Shown: positions 45,665 through 56,020, numbered from the stretch's first letter. The stretch: 64,000 nt of DNA from Bacillota bacterium (GCA_023623175.1 JAMNXU010000031.1:21356-85355); one strand, 5' to 3'. Notes: a model not told the origin generated them from the sequence alone. Numbers and translations: made by a program.

Positions 45665-47077
45665 ATGCTGTTGATTGGTGAGGCGAAGTTAAAAAACAGT
45701 GGACAAACACTTATCACCGATTTTACTGAGGGCAATGTCTCGCGGCAGCTGATACTGTTCGCGACGCCTCTTTTCCTTTCCAACCTGCTCCAGGTGGTAT
45801 ATAACATGGTTGATATGGTCGTTGTCGGCCAGTTCAACGGGAGGAGCGGCCTTTCCGCCGTGGCTATCGGCGGCGATGTATCCAATTTCCTTACTTTTGT
45901 AGCCATAGGCTTTTCAGCAGCGGCCCAGGTTATTATTTCCCAGTTCATCGGCGCAGATCAGAAGAATAAAGTAGGAAAATTTATCGGCACCATGTTTTCC
46001 TTCCTGATGGGATGCGCGATGCTTTTGACCGTAATTTGCCTGGTTATCAGGGAGCCTATTTTGCGGTGGATGAGCACGCCCAATGAATCGTGGAGCGATG
46101 CGCTGTATTATTCAGTGACCTGTACAACCGGACTTGTATTTATATACGGCTACAACATTGTCAGCGCCATAATGCGCGGAATGGGAGATTCGAAACGCCC
46201 GTTCATTTTCATCAGCATTGCGGCAATTCTTAATATAATTCTCGATGTTTTATTTGTCGGAGTCCTGGGTCTGGGGGCTTTCGGGGCGGCACTCGCGACG
46301 GTCATAAGCCAGACAGCCAGTTTTATTTCTGCGCTTGTTTTCCTGTATCGCTACCGTTCGCGTTTTGGGTTTGAAATTAAACCCGGGGATTTCCGTATAG
46401 ACCCGGAAATGCTGACAACCCTCGTGCGGCTGGGCGTTCCGATGTCTATTCGCACTGCGGCCATCCAGTTTTCCAAGATGTTCGTGAATTCGTGGATAAA
46501 TTCTTACGGAGTTGTCGTTTCCGCTGTTGCAGGAATCGGGAACAAATTTAACAAGATAAGCATACTGGTATCGAATTCCATGACTACGGCGGGATCTTCA
46601 ATGGTAGGCCAGAATATTGGCGCTCAAAAATACAGGCGCGTAACCCATGTGCTTGTTACGGCATTTACCATTAACCTGGCCGTTTCAACGGCCATGGCCA
46701 TGGCACTGGTCTTGTTCCCCAAGGCCATTTTCCGCATTTTCACCTCGGACGCCGCTGTACTTGATGTTGCCAATGAGTTCCTTCCCGTCGCGGTCCTGAT
46801 GTTTATTTCCAGTGCATTCCGCTCTCCTGCAATTGCTCTCGTTAATGGAAGTGCAAACCACAGGGTTAATATAGCCATGGCCCTGCTTGACGCAATTGTG
46901 ATGCGCATCGGTCTGGCAATGGTGCTTGGCTTTACGTTTACAAAGGGTTATCTCGGGTTCTGGTACGGAAATGTTCTCGCAAGTTTTACGCCGTTTGTGA
47001 TAGGCGTAGTCTATTATATTTCAGGCAGATGGAAGACGAGGAAATATGTCATCAGGGAAGAAGCTTCCGGGAATTAA
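45665..47077 (+). CDS. MATE-family efflux transporter
   Basis: 470 residues with twelve predicted membrane helices in two homologous halves. The start of the first half (EGNVSRQLILFATPLFLSNLLQ, MVDMVVVGQF) and the second-half repeat (LVRLGVPMSIRTAAIQF) are typical of NorM/DinF-type exporters that move drugs or metabolites against Na+ or H+. The ATG has only a weak ribosome binding site (AGAGTGA). Substrate unknown. Confidence 0.92.
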   Translation: MLLIGEAKLKNSGQTLITDFTEGNVSRQLILFATPLFLSNLLQVVYNMVDMVVVGQFNGRSGLSAVAIGGDVSNFLTFVAIGFSAAAQVIISQFIGADQKNKVGKFIGTMFSFLMGCAMLLTVICLVIREPILRWMSTPNESWSDALYYSVTCTTGLVFIYGYNIVSAIMRGMGDSKRPFIFISIAAILNIILDVLFVGVLGLGAFGAALATVISQTASFISALVFLYRYRSRFGFEIKPGDFRIDPEMLTTLVRLGVPMSIRTAAIQFSKMFVNSWINSYGVVVSAVAGIGNKFNKISILVSNSMTTAGSSMVGQNIGAQKYRRVTHVLVTAFTINLAVSTAMAMALVLFPKAIFRIFTSDAAVLDVANEFLPVAVLMFISSAFRSPAIALVNGSANHRVNIAMALLDAIVMRIGLAMVLGFTFTKGYLGFWYGNVLASFTPFVIGVVYYISGRWKTRKYVIREEASGN

Positions 47078-47282
47078 CGTGGAAAATCATCGGGGTTAAA
47101 GCCATATCCAGGAACAGGCGGTGGAGCCTTCCGGCCCTCACCGCCGCCGGGATCCGTAGAAATCCGGGAAGCAAATTTGAATTTTCTGCAACAGACTCCC
47201 GGATATTCTCAGCAGGTTCGATATTATCAGCAGGTTCCCGAGAGAAACACTGGCACATTTACCGGCACATTTAATACAGAAA

Positions 47283-50200
47283 CTAACGGCACAGCAGCCT
47301 CGGGCTTATAAGCAGCCCCATGCGCTTGAGCCTGTACTGGTAGCACCAGTGTTCTCCTGTGGTTCTCCAGCCTCCAGGACCAAACCACCTTTCAGCATCA
47401 TTGCAATTGTGGACGCATCCAAAGGCATTGATCCGGTTTCCAAAGGCCGTTATTTCAAGTATGTGTTCTCCTTTTTCCACAAAGCCCAGGTCAAGCTCAT
47501 AGGGTGCGAAGGCGATTTTACCTGCCACTTTTCCGTCGAGTGAAACGGAAAGAAGCGGATTGGAGAATTGCGTAGCCTGCAGTGTCATGAATTCACCGTT
47601 AGAAGTTATTTTGCACCGGTAGGTGACATTGCCGGCATAGAACGGCAGTCCCTGGGTGGTCCAGTCGCCGAAGGCAAGAGTCCTCACGGGACTGATGATG
47701 CGCTTGTGCCTTCCGTCGACCCTGACGCCGAAATCTCCCAGCAGGTAGCACCATTCAACATTTGTCTGGGAATTGAAAGGAATGCCGAGGATGATTTCAT
47801 TTTTGCCCTCCGGCATGTCGGGCAGCATTACCGTCTTGATTGATTCATCGACAAACCAGCCCGTAATCTCTGGCTGAACGGTTTGACCATTCACCTTTAT
47901 TTCCGTGGTTTCGGCGTTTTCCAGTGCGAGCTGCGCTGATTTGATCGGTATTTCGCTGTGGAAAACGAATTTCAGGTAAAGACGGTGCGGGAATACCTCA
48001 TCCTTTTCGTATGTCCACGGTTGAGCTATGCTTCCAGTCCTCGAAGGATAGCCCAGCTTTTCCCTGAACAGGTTGTCTATGCGGAGTATTTCTTCTTCCG
48101 GCTGCCACTCCCCTCCGTCGAAGGAGTACTCGGCCATGTCAAGCAACAGTACGTTGGGCTCTGACAGAATTATTTCCACGGGGTCAGCTATTTCAACGGT
48201 TTTTGAAGGAGCTGTCCGTCCTGTTGAATTTTTGCCGCTTTCAGAATTTACAACAGCAGGCATGCCTGGTTTCAGGTACAGTAATATGCTGTCATGAATG
48301 GCTCCGTCGTGCTCTATCCATGTTTCGTTTCCCCTGACTTGCGCAGGGCAGGGACGGATTTCGCCCGTCATGGTGTCATAGAGTTCGGGATTCCAAATAC
48401 CCTTTATCCTGATCGTAAATTTTTCCTTCAAGCTGTACCCGTTGGATTTTCTATCGAAGCCATGGCACAGGAAAAGCCAGCGACCGTCGCCGTCACGCCT
48501 CATCTGGTACAGCAGGTTGTCGGCACGGCTGCCGTTTTCAAGCCGCACATCCACTTCCCTGAATTTGTCCAGCGCTTTGAGCAGCTCATTTTTAGAAAAC
48601 GGGATGCTGACACATTCCGAAGCAAGTTTTTCGGCCCTGTCGGACGGGACTGCATCCACGAGCCAGGCCGGTTTTCCTGCAAACACAACACAGCCGCCGG
48701 CTTTTGCAAAGGATTCGAGACGCTTGAGGGTAGTTGATCTCAGCGTATGGCAACCCGGTACGACTACGGCGTCGTATTCCATTGCGCCCACTTTAAACGG
48801 GGCTGAAACATCTTCGGGACAAAGGTCGGGAAGCAATGCTTCGGAAACAAAATCAAAATCCACAAGGCCGAAGAGCAGCCAGTTAATCACGTTATTGAAA
48901 TTGCTTTCAAGCTCCTCCCTTACCGTCGAAGTATGTTCATAAGGGCCGTAATACAGCCAGTAGGACTCAATCGGATGAATCACGGCTACCCTGACGTGGG
49001 GCTTTCCCCTTGTAAGCGCGGTGTTGATCCTCGCAAAGTGGTTCTCGACCAGCGGATATTCCCTGTACCACGGCGACTGGTAGCCTATGCAAGCAGGATA
49101 GTCGCGTTTTGCTTCGCCGGCCATTGAAACCCATGTCAGATGATGTACCCTTGCGGTTACTCCGAGGGCTGCCTGCCAGTCTCCCTGGAGCTTGTGGCCT
49201 TTGAAATCAAAATCCCAGTTGGTCACTCCATAGAGCTCGCTCAATACTCCGGGCCTGTCGTACTGGTGAGCGGCGCTCTGGGCCTGTTTTGCCGTGGAGA
49301 ACTCCCTTTTGTCGCATAAGATGTCTATGCCCGGGAGCTGGAACGACCTGTAGGAACGCATGGCTTCGCCGACTGCTTCTGTCTGGGACTCAAGGGTCTC
49401 TTCATCCAGCAGGTGGCCTGTAAACATTATTCCGTGTTCTTCGCACCATTTTCCTATTGTATCGGCGAAGGCCGAGGCAAAGCGTTCGCTGAGATGGTCC
49501 CGGTACCGGTAACGAGCCACGGATACGCGGCCGTCAGGAAGTTCCCAGAACAGTTCGGGCAGGAAATCCAAAATGTGATCACCGTAAGTTTGGTGGTAAG
49601 TTGAGTCAAAATCATCGGTAAAGGGTATTCTGACCGGCGTTTCATCTTCCGCGAAACGCAGGCTCTGGTATACGCCGAAATTCGGCTCGTCGGTGAATAT
49701 GGCCGGAATGGATTTGCCGAAATCCTCCCCGACTACGGAATAGTACCTGTCATATGTAACTTCTACGAACTTTTTAACAGCTTCGGGATCGAGAGTATTG
49801 AGATAAGTCTGGTTGTTATACCACGAATTTGCCGGCTGCAACTCGAGGTATGCCCACCATGCCTTTGCGCCTTCCCCGGGCTGCTCGCCGTCCTTCAGCC
49901 TTTTATACTCTTTCAGGAAGCCGTTTTCCAAGACTACCTCATACCGTGCGAGCAGGTACCCCTTTATTTTGTCCTTATCTTCCGGACTTTCCGCTTTTTC
50001 CACGGCAGCGTCAAATTCCGCCTTGCCAGCGAAAAATCCTTCATTGAAAGGATGGGGAGTGAATACCAGGCGTCTTGCCCGCCAGCGGATGTCCTTCGTA
50101 ACAAGGCCTCCGGCAAAGCCTGACGGCCAGCGGTCCTCGTCATACAACCAGCAGAGCATTTCTTCCTTCTTGGCTTTTTCGTTGCAGGCTTTGACAAGTT

Positions 50201-50420
50201 CCATAAATTCATCGCCGAGGTATTCTGTTGCCATCCCCGTACGGCTGTGAATATGAAAGCCGCCAAGACCCATGGCTTTCATATATTCGATTTCCCTAAG
50301 CAGCAGGTCCCTGTCGAGTTTGCAGTTCCACGCCCAAAATGGCGCGCCCCTGTACTCGGAAGTGGGGTTTTTGAACAACCCGGCACTGAGAAACTTCTCC
50401 TGGCTTTTTTCGTAAAGCAT
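47283..50420 (-). CDS. GH106-like glycoside hydrolase
   Basis: 1045 residues. The N-terminal TIM-barrel region resembles GH106 and related alpha-L-rhamnosidase proteins: RGAPFWAWNCKLDRD, GLGGFHIHSRTGM, CWLYDEDRWPSGFAGG, PAIFTDEPNF, GHLLDEETLESQ. The middle includes an amidotransferase-like segment (DAVVVPGCHTLRSTTLKRL). The end has galactose-binding-like beta domains (INAFGCVHNCNDA). No signal peptide is seen. Pectin or rhamnose-glycan side chains are the likely substrate class. AAGGAGG precedes the ATG. A minus-strand TATAAT lies at 50464-50469. Confidence 0.8.
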   Translation of the reverse strand: MLYEKSQEKFLSAGLFKNPTSEYRGAPFWAWNCKLDRDLLLREIEYMKAMGLGGFHIHSRTGMATEYLGDEFMELVKACNEKAKKEEMLCWLYDEDRWPSGFAGGLVTKDIRWRARRLVFTPHPFNEGFFAGKAEFDAAVEKAESPEDKDKIKGYLLARYEVVLENGFLKEYKRLKDGEQPGEGAKAWWAYLELQPANSWYNNQTYLNTLDPEAVKKFVEVTYDRYYSVVGEDFGKSIPAIFTDEPNFGVYQSLRFAEDETPVRIPFTDDFDSTYHQTYGDHILDFLPELFWELPDGRVSVARYRYRDHLSERFASAFADTIGKWCEEHGIMFTGHLLDEETLESQTEAVGEAMRSYRSFQLPGIDILCDKREFSTAKQAQSAAHQYDRPGVLSELYGVTNWDFDFKGHKLQGDWQAALGVTARVHHLTWVSMAGEAKRDYPACIGYQSPWYREYPLVENHFARINTALTRGKPHVRVAVIHPIESYWLYYGPYEHTSTVREELESNFNNVINWLLFGLVDFDFVSEALLPDLCPEDVSAPFKVGAMEYDAVVVPGCHTLRSTTLKRLESFAKAGGCVVFAGKPAWLVDAVPSDRAEKLASECVSIPFSKNELLKALDKFREVDVRLENGSRADNLLYQMRRDGDGRWLFLCHGFDRKSNGYSLKEKFTIRIKGIWNPELYDTMTGEIRPCPAQVRGNETWIEHDGAIHDSILLYLKPGMPAVVNSESGKNSTGRTAPSKTVEIADPVEIILSEPNVLLLDMAEYSFDGGEWQPEEEILRIDNLFREKLGYPSRTGSIAQPWTYEKDEVFPHRLYLKFVFHSEIPIKSAQLALENAETTEIKVNGQTVQPEITGWFVDESIKTVMLPDMPEGKNEIILGIPFNSQTNVEWCYLLGDFGVRVDGRHKRIISPVRTLAFGDWTTQGLPFYAGNVTYRCKITSNGEFMTLQATQFSNPLLSVSLDGKVAGKIAFAPYELDLGFVEKGEHILEITAFGNRINAFGCVHNCNDAERWFGPGGWRTTGEHWCYQYRLKRMGLLISPRLLCR

Positions 50421-50702
50421 ATTGTATTTTGCCTCCTTGCAACTTATTTGAGGTTCTAATTTGTATTATATCCGAAAAAATAACTAAAAGCACTCCAAAT
50501 ATTTCAAATATTAAACATTTATGCAGACTGATCAGGGGAGTGGTTCGATAAATTTCAAAGTTAATGGCAAAATACTAAGAATTAAACAATAAAAGGCAAA
50601 ATCGAAAATTGCAAAGAACTTAATTGTAATTTTTTTTTAACTGTATAGAAATTAATACTTTTGGAAAATTCGGGGCAATCTATTAGTAAAAGCATGCAAA
50701 CG

Positions 50703-50716
50703 CTGTTCATGAACAG
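50703..50716. repeat. 14-bp perfect palindrome in an AT-rich gap
   Basis: CTGTTCATGAACAG lies in the 430-base gap between two divergent genes (GH106-like and CarD-like) and could be an operator. Apart from this and the TATAAT at 50464-50469, I see nothing gene-like in 50421-50851. Confidence 0.35.
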
Positions 50717-50851
50717 AGGTTGGTCCGTTGCCGTTTTGTATTTCATATGATAAAGTGAGCCAAATCTTTATTTTATGCTTGTATATTCAAATTACATATC
50801 TGAAACTGCCTGTAAATAACATGAATGATAATGGGAAACGGGGTATATCGC

Positions 50852-51343
50852 ATGTTTGAAATCAATGACTATGTTGTTTACAGTACAATGGGTGTGTACA
50901 AAATCATAGATATCAGGAAAGAGATCATAGGGGAAGCGGAAAACGATTATTATATTTTAAAGCCCGTATTTGACAACAATTTAACAGTCAAGATCCCGGT
51001 GAACAATCCCAACATACCAATCAGGAAAGTAATTTCAAGGGAAGACGCCATGTCGATTATCAAGTCTATGACCAAACAGAAAACTGCCTGGATAGACGAC
51101 AACAAGGAGAGAAGCTTATATTTCAGGGCTGCGCTTAAATCCTGCGAGTGCAGTGAGTGGGCAAAGCTATTAAAGACGATTTATCTTGAAAAACAGGAGA
51201 AAACCGCTGCAGGAAAAAAGCTGATGAAGCAGGATGAAGATATCATGAAAAGCGCTGAGAAAAACCTTTGCGAAGAATTGGCCGTTGCGCTGGACCTTTC
51301 GCCCGATGAGGTCGTTCCCTTTATTATAAGGCATGTTTCGTAA
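50852..51343 (+). CDS. CarD/CdnL-family transcription regulator
   Basis: 163 residues from the ATG at 50852. The frame is open further up, but the family starts with an MF-x-DYVVY segment. The N-terminal Tudor-like RNA polymerase interaction domain has INDYVVYSTMGVYKII, DYYILKPVFDNN and VKIPVNN. The helical C-terminal domain has LKTIYLEKQEK and LAVALDLSPDEVV. CarD proteins bind the RNA polymerase beta subunit and stabilise open complexes. A GGGG stretch sits ten bases upstream. Which genes it controls is not visible. Confidence 0.9.
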   Translation: MFEINDYVVYSTMGVYKIIDIRKEIIGEAENDYYILKPVFDNNLTVKIPVNNPNIPIRKVISREDAMSIIKSMTKQKTAWIDDNKERSLYFRAALKSCECSEWAKLLKTIYLEKQEKTAAGKKLMKQDEDIMKSAEKNLCEELAVALDLSPDEVVPFIIRHVS

Positions 51344-51345
51344 CG

Positions 51346-51452
51346 GCATGGAACACGGGTGGGACACGGGGACGGTGGGACACGGGTGGGACACGAGGAC
51401 GGTTCTCCTGTCCCATTCTGGGACACGGGGACGGTTCTCCTGTCCCATTCCA
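51346..51452. repeat. REP-like GC-rich palindromic repeat cluster
   Basis: About five tandem and partly inverted copies of GGGACACGGGGACGGT occur in roughly 105 bases, two of them continuing into TCTCCTGTCCCA so that GGGACA pairs with TGTCCC. They begin within a few bases of the CarD-like stop. Similar words recur as a single piece at 10510-10520. Such motifs are dispersed in many Firmicutes genomes. Confidence 0.7.
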
Positions 51453-51497
51453 GTGAACAGAACATTAAATTAAAACAATAAACTTAATAACAAAAAT

Positions 51498-51545
51498 GGC
51501 ATTCCGTCAGCAACGCTTTTTGTTTTTGCGGAACGCCTTTTATTT
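51498..51545 (+). terminator. Possible terminator after the CarD-like gene
   Basis: GGCATTCCG can pair with CGGAACGCC (one mismatch) around a 22-base loop, and TTTTATTTTT follows. The stem is imperfect, so this is tentative. Confidence 0.4.
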
Positions 51546-51650
51546 TTGCAAAAAGCGGTATTGCCCGGCAAGAGTTGCGTGAAAGACATCAGCTTGACTT
51601 GAAAGTAAGGAAGTGGGATTATAGAATCGGATGGAAAAGTGGGTGAGTTT

Positions 51651-52669
51651 ATGAGAAAAGGAGTAAATAAAAAGAGAAGAATAATAAAAATAAGTGTTGT
51701 TGTCCTGGTAATCCTGGCAGTTTTGTCGGCCACGGCAACCATCTGTGTCGGCAATTACTTTATTAATTACGCCCTGGCTCCTTCCGGGGCCGGTGGAGAA
51801 CGCAACGTGGACAGGGAGGAAGTGATCCCCGCGGCGGAAGATGTTGAATCCCTGGAGGAACTGATTGAAAAAAACCGGGCTGCAGCTGATGAAAGCGTGG
51901 ATAAATGGCTTGAATCAACGCCTTCCGAGAAGGTTTCCATCAAGGCCCGGGACGGAATTACTCTGCGCGCCGTCAAATACCCCACGCTGGAAGAATCAGA
52001 CAAATGGGTTATTGTGGTGCATGGCTACAGGCAGACCCCTGATAAGGTTCTGACGGTTGCAGAAAACTTTCACAGGCGTGGATATAATGTTTTAGCAGTA
52101 AGTTTGAGAGCCCACGCCGACAGCGAAGGCGATTACATCGGCATGGGCTGGCTCGACCGCCTCGACCTACTGGACTGGATTGACCTTCTCGTCAGCGAGA
52201 ATCCCGATGCGGAAATAGTGCTGCACGGAACATCCATGGGAGCGGCGGCGGTGATGATGGTTTCCGGCGAAAAGCTGCCGGAAAATGTAAAAGCCATTAT
52301 TGAAGACTGCGGATATACCAGCGTATGGGACATTTTTCCTCGGAACTGAAGCTTAGGTTCGGACTGCCTGCATTCCCGGTAATGCATATGGTCGATATTG
52401 TTTCACGATTCAAGGCAGGCTATAGTTTCAGAGAAGCATCAGCACTCAGGCAGGTAAAGAAAAGTGAGACTCCCATCCTTTTCATCCACGGCGACATGGA
52501 TGATTTTGTGCCCGTGGGAATGGTATACGAGCTCTACGAAGCCGCTGACTGTGAAAAGGATATACTGGTAATCAGGGGAGCTTCGCATACGGAAGCGAAG
52601 TTTGCCGATCCGGAAAGCTATTATGAGAAGGTGTTCTCATTTATTGATAAGTATACAAACCAGGAATAA
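51651..52669 (+). pseudogene. Alpha/beta hydrolase split by a frameshift
   Basis: The first frame (51651-52349) has an N-terminal membrane anchor, the VVHGYRQTP oxyanion loop and the nucleophile elbow LHGTSMGAAAV, and stops after DCGYTSVWDIF. The second frame (to 52669) continues at SSELKLRFGLP and carries the acid residue in FIHGDMDDFVP and the His in RGASHTEA. One extra T in the run at 52333-52337 would restore a single protein of about 339 residues. As read, the Ser is separated from its Asp and His. It may be a true pseudogene, a slippage site, or a sequencing error. Confidence 0.85.
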
Positions 52670-52758
52670 AAGGTAAACTTATTAAGCTTTATCTGTGCAT
52701 TTTCCATCATATAGGATATATTAATTTAAAAGCCAATAACGGGGGAGAGAAATCAATA

Positions 52759-54099
52759 ATGTACAAATATGATGTTGTGATAATCGGCGGGGGAGTTTCC
52801 GGTGCCATTGCAGGCATCGCTTGTGCAAGAACCGGCGCAAAAACCCTTATAATTGAAAAAATGGGCTTTTTGGGGGGAATGCTCACGGCCGGCGGCGTCG
52901 GACCGATGATGACGTTCCATGCCGGTAATGTCCAGGTTATACGCGGAATAGCGGAAGAGGTAGTGCAAAGGTTAGTGGATCTTGGTGGTTCGCCGGGACA
53001 TATTATTGATTCGACCGGTTATACATATACCGTAACGCCTTTTGATCCCGAATTGCTGAAACATGTGCTGGAAGAAATGTATCACGAAGCCGGCGGTGAA
53101 ATTTTGTATCACAGCTTTTTCACCGATGTTGAAGTGGAAGGAGGCAGGATAAAATCTGTTAGCGCAGCCACAAAATCAGGCATAATGAAGTTTTGCGCAA
53201 AGGTGTTTATAGACGCGTCGGGCGATGGGGACGTAGCTGCCGCAGGCGGAGTTGAGTTCGTTCTCGGAAGGGAAAAGGACAACCTTTGCCAGCCCCTTAC
53301 AATGAATATGAGAGTATACAATGTGGACATTGAACAGATAAAGGAATGCATAAGAAAAGACCCCGACGATTTCCCGAATGTAGATGTCAACCTGATAGAC
53401 AAAGCGCCGAGGCTTTCAGCCGGGGGATTTGACAGGTTGCTGAGGAAAGCCAGGGAAAGAGGAGAAATCAATATTCCGAGGGAATTCATACTGTTTTTTG
53501 AGACCAATAACCCCGGAGAACTCATTATTAACACAACCAGGGTGGTTAAAGTAAACCCGACCGATGCATGGGAATTGAGCAAAGCTGAAACGGAAGGCAG
53601 AAGACAGGCCCTGCAGCTTTTCAACTTCATGAAGAGGGAAGTTCCCGGATTCCGGAACTCGGTACTGGCGTATACCGGACCCAACATAGGGGTGCGCGAA
53701 TCCAGGAAAATCAAGGGTAAATATACGCTGACTGCTGAGGACCTTGCCAATGAAGTGAAATTCGAAGACGAAATAGCCTGCAGCGGGTATCCCATAGACA
53801 TACACAGCCCCGAAGGTTCAGGAACCAATTCCAGGATTTTTGAATGGGGTTCGATTTACGGGGTGCCTTACCGGTGCCTTATCAATGAAAGGATCAGCAA
53901 CCTTATCATTGTGGGAAGATGTATTTCAGCCACCCATGAAGCCAATGCCGCCATACGAACAACGCCCCTCGCAATGGCCATAGGGCATGCCGGAGGAATT
54001 GCGGCCGGTCTCGCGGCTCAAAAGGGCTGCAGCGCAGCGGAAGTGGATTACAGAGAGCTTAGAAACGAGCTGTTGAAAGGCGGAGCGTTTTTAAGGTAA
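52759..54099 (+). CDS. FAD-dependent oxidoreductase
   Basis: 446 residues. The N-terminal dinucleotide-binding motif is VVIIGGGVSGAIAGIACA (near 7-24), followed by IIEKMGFLGGMLTAGGVG, as in the FAD_oxidored family often found in carbohydrate gene clusters. FIDASGDGDVAAAGG and the C-terminal VGRCISATHEANAAIRTTPL are also typical. It probably oxidises or reduces a small organic or sugar-derived substrate, identity unknown. A GGGGGAGAG site precedes the ATG. It is the first gene of a four-gene set. Confidence 0.85.
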   Translation: MYKYDVVIIGGGVSGAIAGIACARTGAKTLIIEKMGFLGGMLTAGGVGPMMTFHAGNVQVIRGIAEEVVQRLVDLGGSPGHIIDSTGYTYTVTPFDPELLKHVLEEMYHEAGGEILYHSFFTDVEVEGGRIKSVSAATKSGIMKFCAKVFIDASGDGDVAAAGGVEFVLGREKDNLCQPLTMNMRVYNVDIEQIKECIRKDPDDFPNVDVNLIDKAPRLSAGGFDRLLRKARERGEINIPREFILFFETNNPGELIINTTRVVKVNPTDAWELSKAETEGRRQALQLFNFMKREVPGFRNSVLAYTGPNIGVRESRKIKGKYTLTAEDLANEVKFEDEIACSGYPIDIHSPEGSGTNSRIFEWGSIYGVPYRCLINERISNLIIVGRCISATHEANAAIRTTPLAMAIGHAGGIAAGLAAQKGCSAAEVDYRELRNELLKGGAFLR

Positions 54100-54182
54100 T
54101 TTCGGCAAAAACAGATAACAACAGGTAATAACAGAAGACAACAAACAGATAAAAACAGAAAATAACAGTCAGGGGGTTGCAA

Positions 54183-54965
54183 ATGATTAAAATTCTCGCA
54201 ATAGGAAACAGTTTTTCCCACGACGCCCTTTATTACCTGCACGATATTGCAAAGGCCGGCGGTATTGAGACCAGGGTTGTAAACCTTTATATTCCGGGAT
54301 GCAGCCTGCAAACCCACTGGGACAACGCGGAAAACGACAGGATTGCATACCTGTATGAACTTAACGGCCGGTCAACAAACGACCACGTTTCAATAAAGGG
54401 CGCGCTGGAAGAGGAGGAATGGGATTATATATCGCTGCAGCAGGCCAGCCACGACAGCGGTATCGAGGAGACCTATTATCCGTATATAATTAATCTCCGT
54501 GATTACGTAAAGAAATATCGCCCGAAAGCGGAAATACTGCTGCACCAGACATGGGCCTACGAGATCGACAGCGACCACAAGGCCTTTGAACGCTATAACC
54601 ACAGCCAGAAGGAAATGTACGAGAGACTGTGCAGGGCGTACCGGCGCGCCGCGGACGAACTGGGGGTCAGGATGATTCCATGCGGCGATGTTGTGCAGAA
54701 AGTAAGGAGCAGGGAACCCTTTATATATGAAAAGGGCGGAATGTCGCTTTGCAGCGACGGGTACCACATGCAGATCCCCTACGGCAGGTATTTGCTTGCG
54801 GCGACATGGTACGAGTTTCTTTTCGACCGCTGCATCCTCGAAAATCCCTATGTTCCCGACACCGGGCATGAGGTCGAAAAAAACATTGACCCCGGTGCAA
54901 TGAGAGTGTTAAAGGAATGCGTTCATGAGGTTGTCGGAGGACGCAGTGAAACCGGAAGAAAATAA
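54183..54965 (+). CDS. SGNH-like hydrolase (DUF4886-type)
   Basis: 260 residues from the ATG at 54183, behind AGGGGGT. The start ILAIGNSFSHDALYYL carries the nucleophile Ser of the GNSFS variant. DYISLQQASHDSG and LLHQTWAYE follow, and SDGYHMQIPYGRYLLA supplies the Asp/His pair. These proteins are presumed esterases or deacetylases acting on sugars. There is no signal peptide. It is 83 bases after the oxidoreductase. Confidence 0.75.
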   Translation: MIKILAIGNSFSHDALYYLHDIAKAGGIETRVVNLYIPGCSLQTHWDNAENDRIAYLYELNGRSTNDHVSIKGALEEEEWDYISLQQASHDSGIEETYYPYIINLRDYVKKYRPKAEILLHQTWAYEIDSDHKAFERYNHSQKEMYERLCRAYRRAADELGVRMIPCGDVVQKVRSREPFIYEKGGMSLCSDGYHMQIPYGRYLLAATWYEFLFDRCILENPYVPDTGHEVEKNIDPGAMRVLKECVHEVVGGRSETGRK

Positions 54966-55065
54966 AAACCGTGAAGTAAAAAGCAAGAAAAACAAAGAAT
55001 GAAGAAATAAAAAAATGAAAAATTAAGAAGTGAAATATAAAGAATCCAACGGGGGAGGTACATAC

Positions 55066-55908
55066 ATGGGCAATTTGAGGACTGCGTTGCAACTATACAC
55101 GGTGAGGGACCAGATGGAGGCCGATTTTGAAGGCACGCTGGAAAAAGTGAAACAAATGGGATATGAGGGCGTTGAATTTGCAGGGTTGTTCGGGCACAGT
55201 GTATCTGATGTGAAAAAAATGCTCGAAAGACTTGGGCTTGTTCCTGTTTCAGCCCATGTTCCCTTTGCCGAAATGGTTTCAGATCCGGAGCGCGTGTTTG
55301 AGACTTATGCAGAATTGGGATGCAGGTTTGTGGCTGTGCCGTATATGGACGAAGAATACCGCCCAGGCACCGAGGGATTTGATAAAGCCATCGAACTGAT
55401 ACGCAAGCTCGGGGAAGCGGCTAAAGCCAAAGGAATTACCCTGCTGTATCACAATCATGATTTTGAATTTGTGAAGGTGAACGGAGAATACGGGCTGGAC
55501 GTAATCTATGCTTCTATTCCGGCCGATTTGCTGCAGACGGAGATCGACACCTGCTGGGTCAATGTGGCAGGAGTGGATCCCGCGGATTATGTCAGGAAAT
55601 ATACCGGGAGGTCCCCCGTTGTGCACCTGAAGGATTTTGTCATGAGGGACAGGAACAAACAGGGTCAATTGTATGAACTGATCGGAAAGCAGTCCAACGA
55701 GGCAGGACAAAAGGAAAAGGCCCCGGAGGAAAATTTCGGATTCCGTCCCGTAGGTTACGGAATGCAGGATATACCTTCTATTATAGAGGCATCGAAGGAA
55801 GCCGGCGCCGAATGGCTCGTTGTCGAACAGGACAGGCCCGCGCCCGGTCAAACTTCGCTGGAATCAGCCGAACTGAGCATTAAATATTTAAAGACCCTGG
55901 AGTATTAA
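55066..55908 (+). CDS. Sugar phosphate isomerase/epimerase (TIM barrel)
   Basis: 280 residues from the ATG at 55066, behind GGGGGAGG. The xylose-isomerase-like AP_endonuc_2 fold is indicated by ALQLYTVRDQM, GYEGVEFAG, LLYHNHDFEF, QTEIDTCWVNVAGVDP, VVHLKDF and LVVEQD. These place one divalent metal. Relatives isomerise or epimerise ketoses or inositol derivatives. It is the third gene of the cluster, about 100 bases after the SGNH-like gene. Confidence 0.85.
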   Translation: MGNLRTALQLYTVRDQMEADFEGTLEKVKQMGYEGVEFAGLFGHSVSDVKKMLERLGLVPVSAHVPFAEMVSDPERVFETYAELGCRFVAVPYMDEEYRPGTEGFDKAIELIRKLGEAAKAKGITLLYHNHDFEFVKVNGEYGLDVIYASIPADLLQTEIDTCWVNVAGVDPADYVRKYTGRSPVVHLKDFVMRDRNKQGQLYELIGKQSNEAGQKEKAPEENFGFRPVGYGMQDIPSIIEASKEAGAEWLVVEQDRPAPGQTSLESAELSIKYLKTLEY

Positions 55909-56020
55909 TATATTAATATAATAATAAAGTATCAACTATTAACGCGATGACTGAAATTAATAAACAAAGCCTGGCTTAAACCTTTAATGATATGCCAGGA
56001 TTCAACCGGGGAGGAAAAAG

